Below are positions 63,258 through 64,000 of a stretch of 64,000 nt of DNA, piece by piece. The notes beneath the pieces were generated by a model. That model did not search any database. It was given only the letters and a program-made list of their open reading frames with translations, and was not told the origin of the DNA. The translations under genes were made by a program, and so were the position numbers. How positions within the stretch are numbered: the stretch's first letter is position 1; every line of letters starts with the position of its first letter. This stretch comes from Streptomyces griseus subsp. griseus (GTDB lineage Bacteria > Actinomycetota > Actinomycetes > Streptomycetales > Streptomycetaceae): assembly GCF_003610995.1 (NCBI RefSeq), contig NZ_CP032543.1, forward strand, positions 930,001-994,000. The letters run 5' to 3'.

Positions 63258-63731
63258 TCAGTCCTCCTGTCCGCGGGTGTTTCGGCGTTCGCGCTTACGT
63301 CCGCGCGCCGAAGGTACGGTCCGGCCGACGATCACCGTGCGGCGGGAGGAGCGGCTCCGCGCCGGTTCCGGTTCGGGCTCGGGGGCGGTGCGGCGGCCGA
63401 GGGCCTGCCGTACGCCGTAGCCGAAGGCCGCGACCTTGACGAGCGGGCCGCCGAAGGTGGAGGCGACGGTGGTGGAGAGCGCGGAGGCGTTGGAGGTGAC
63501 CTCCTGGACGTCGCTCGCGATGGCGTCGACCTTGTCCAGCTGGGTCTGTGCGGACCGCACCGTCGCCGAGGCGTCGGCCAGCAGCGGAACGGCCTGTTCG
63601 GTCACGTCCGCCACCAGCTTGGTGGTCGCCTTGAGCGTCTGGGCGAGCCTCACCAGCACCACGGCGAGGAACGAGACCAGGATCGCCCAGAAGACGGCCA
63701 CGAGGATCCCGGCCACCTCTCCACCGGACAC
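63258..63731 (-). CDS. DUF948 family membrane protein
   Basis: A 157-residue protein with one N-terminal transmembrane helix (EVAGILVAVFWAILVSFLAV, about 5-24) and then a heptad-like helical region (TLKATTKLVADVTEQAVPLLAD, DKVDAIASDVQEV) typical of DUF948. The C-terminus is Arg/Lys-rich. The GTG at 63731 (SGGEVAGIL) is chosen over an open frame that extends 86 codons upstream because the latter has no conserved sequence. It may be a membrane-anchored coiled-coil helper; function unknown. Positions 63732-64000 upstream show no gene. Confidence 0.85.
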   Translation of the reverse strand: MSGGEVAGILVAVFWAILVSFLAVVLVRLAQTLKATTKLVADVTEQAVPLLADASATVRSAQTQLDKVDAIASDVQEVTSNASALSTTVASTFGGPLVKVAAFGYGVRQALGRRTAPEPEPEPARSRSSRRTVIVGRTVPSARGRKRERRNTRGQED

Positions 63732-64000
63732 TGTGCACCGCTCTCTGCTCGTCGCTTGTCTGCTTGTCATTCGGCCCCTGCGGGGGCTCGTCTCCATCGG
63801 TGCCGCCGGCTCCCGCCCGCGCGCCCGATCGTCGTCCCACGAGCCTATCGCGCCGCGCGTCGGCTCCCCTACCGCATTCCCGGCGGGCCCTGGGGCATTC
63901 TCCGCGAGCGGGGCGGGAGTTCGGCGACCCGATTGTACGGAGAGCTTCCAGGCCAGTACCCTGCGTGTTTCATGCGACGCCTGCAGCACCCTTCCACGAA

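Noticed and set aside
63920..63960. Promoter for the DUF948-alaS operon with TACAAT at 63932-63937 (minus strand)
   Set aside because: The -10 is good but no -35 lies at 16-19 bp, so it was not listed as a feature.

Overview
This window is high-GC chromosomal DNA from a Streptomyces or a very close relative. The evidence is the GC-rich third codon positions, GTG and TTG starts, bldD, the actinobacterial integration host factor sIHF, a DasR-type chitinase promoter, and a gene order matching, as I recall it, the S. coelicolor SCO143x to SCO150x core. No tRNA, rRNA, CRISPR array, insertion sequence or prophage was seen. The chromosome is mostly conserved housekeeping sequence with a few accessory insertions.

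Layout. Positions 1-4300 hold an AAA+ ATPase cut by the window edge, two overlapping DUF21/CBS membrane proteins and a small PH-like membrane protein. Positions 4.3-10.1 kb (minus) form one riboflavin/histidine run, ribD-ribE-ribM-ribBA-ribH-hisE-hisG, behind an FMN riboswitch. Positions 10.2-19.5 kb are more accessory: a secreted GH18 chitinase with DasR-like promoter sites, an SDR protein, a ROK regulator divergent from an MFS transporter, a uracil/xanthine permease, a decayed GH6 cellulase pseudogene and a DUF5995 protein. Positions 19.5-24.3 kb (minus) look like a lysine catabolic group: a DavB-like flavin monooxygenase, a DavA-like amidase, an Lrp/AsnC regulator and an aldehyde dehydrogenase. 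Positions 24.4-28.5 kb hold guaB1 with a palindromic leader, a divergent class I terpene synthase and a SorC-type regulator.

Positions 28.5-39.3 kb carry rpe, rsmB, fmt, an HTH-like unknown, an ATPase-less priA, metK, coaBC, rpoZ, gmk and sihf. Positions 39.4-49.5 kb are the complete pyrimidine operon pyrR-pyrB-pyrC-(PH-like membrane protein)-carA-carB-pyrD-pyrF. It is headed by a PyrR-binding RNA hairpin next to the pyrR Shine-Dalgarno sequence and ended by a hairpin with a T tract. The developmental regulator bldD lies divergently, with a candidate BldD box over its -10. Positions 50.4-57.9 kb carry nusB-efp-pepQ, a P-loop kinase-like protein, aroQ, an uninterrupted aroK-aroB reading frame, aroC and aroE. 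Positions 57.9-63.7 kb carry mltG, ruvX, alaS and two small conserved proteins.

Most junctions inside operons are 1-14 bp overlaps, which implies translational coupling. Operon ends are marked by GC-rich perfect hairpins. The points most worth checking are the AroK-AroB fusion, the rearranged GH6 pseudogene, the palindromic guaB1 leader, the PyrR hairpin, the lysine-type oxygenase/amidase pair and the isolated terpene synthase. I found no convincing wholly new multi-gene system.
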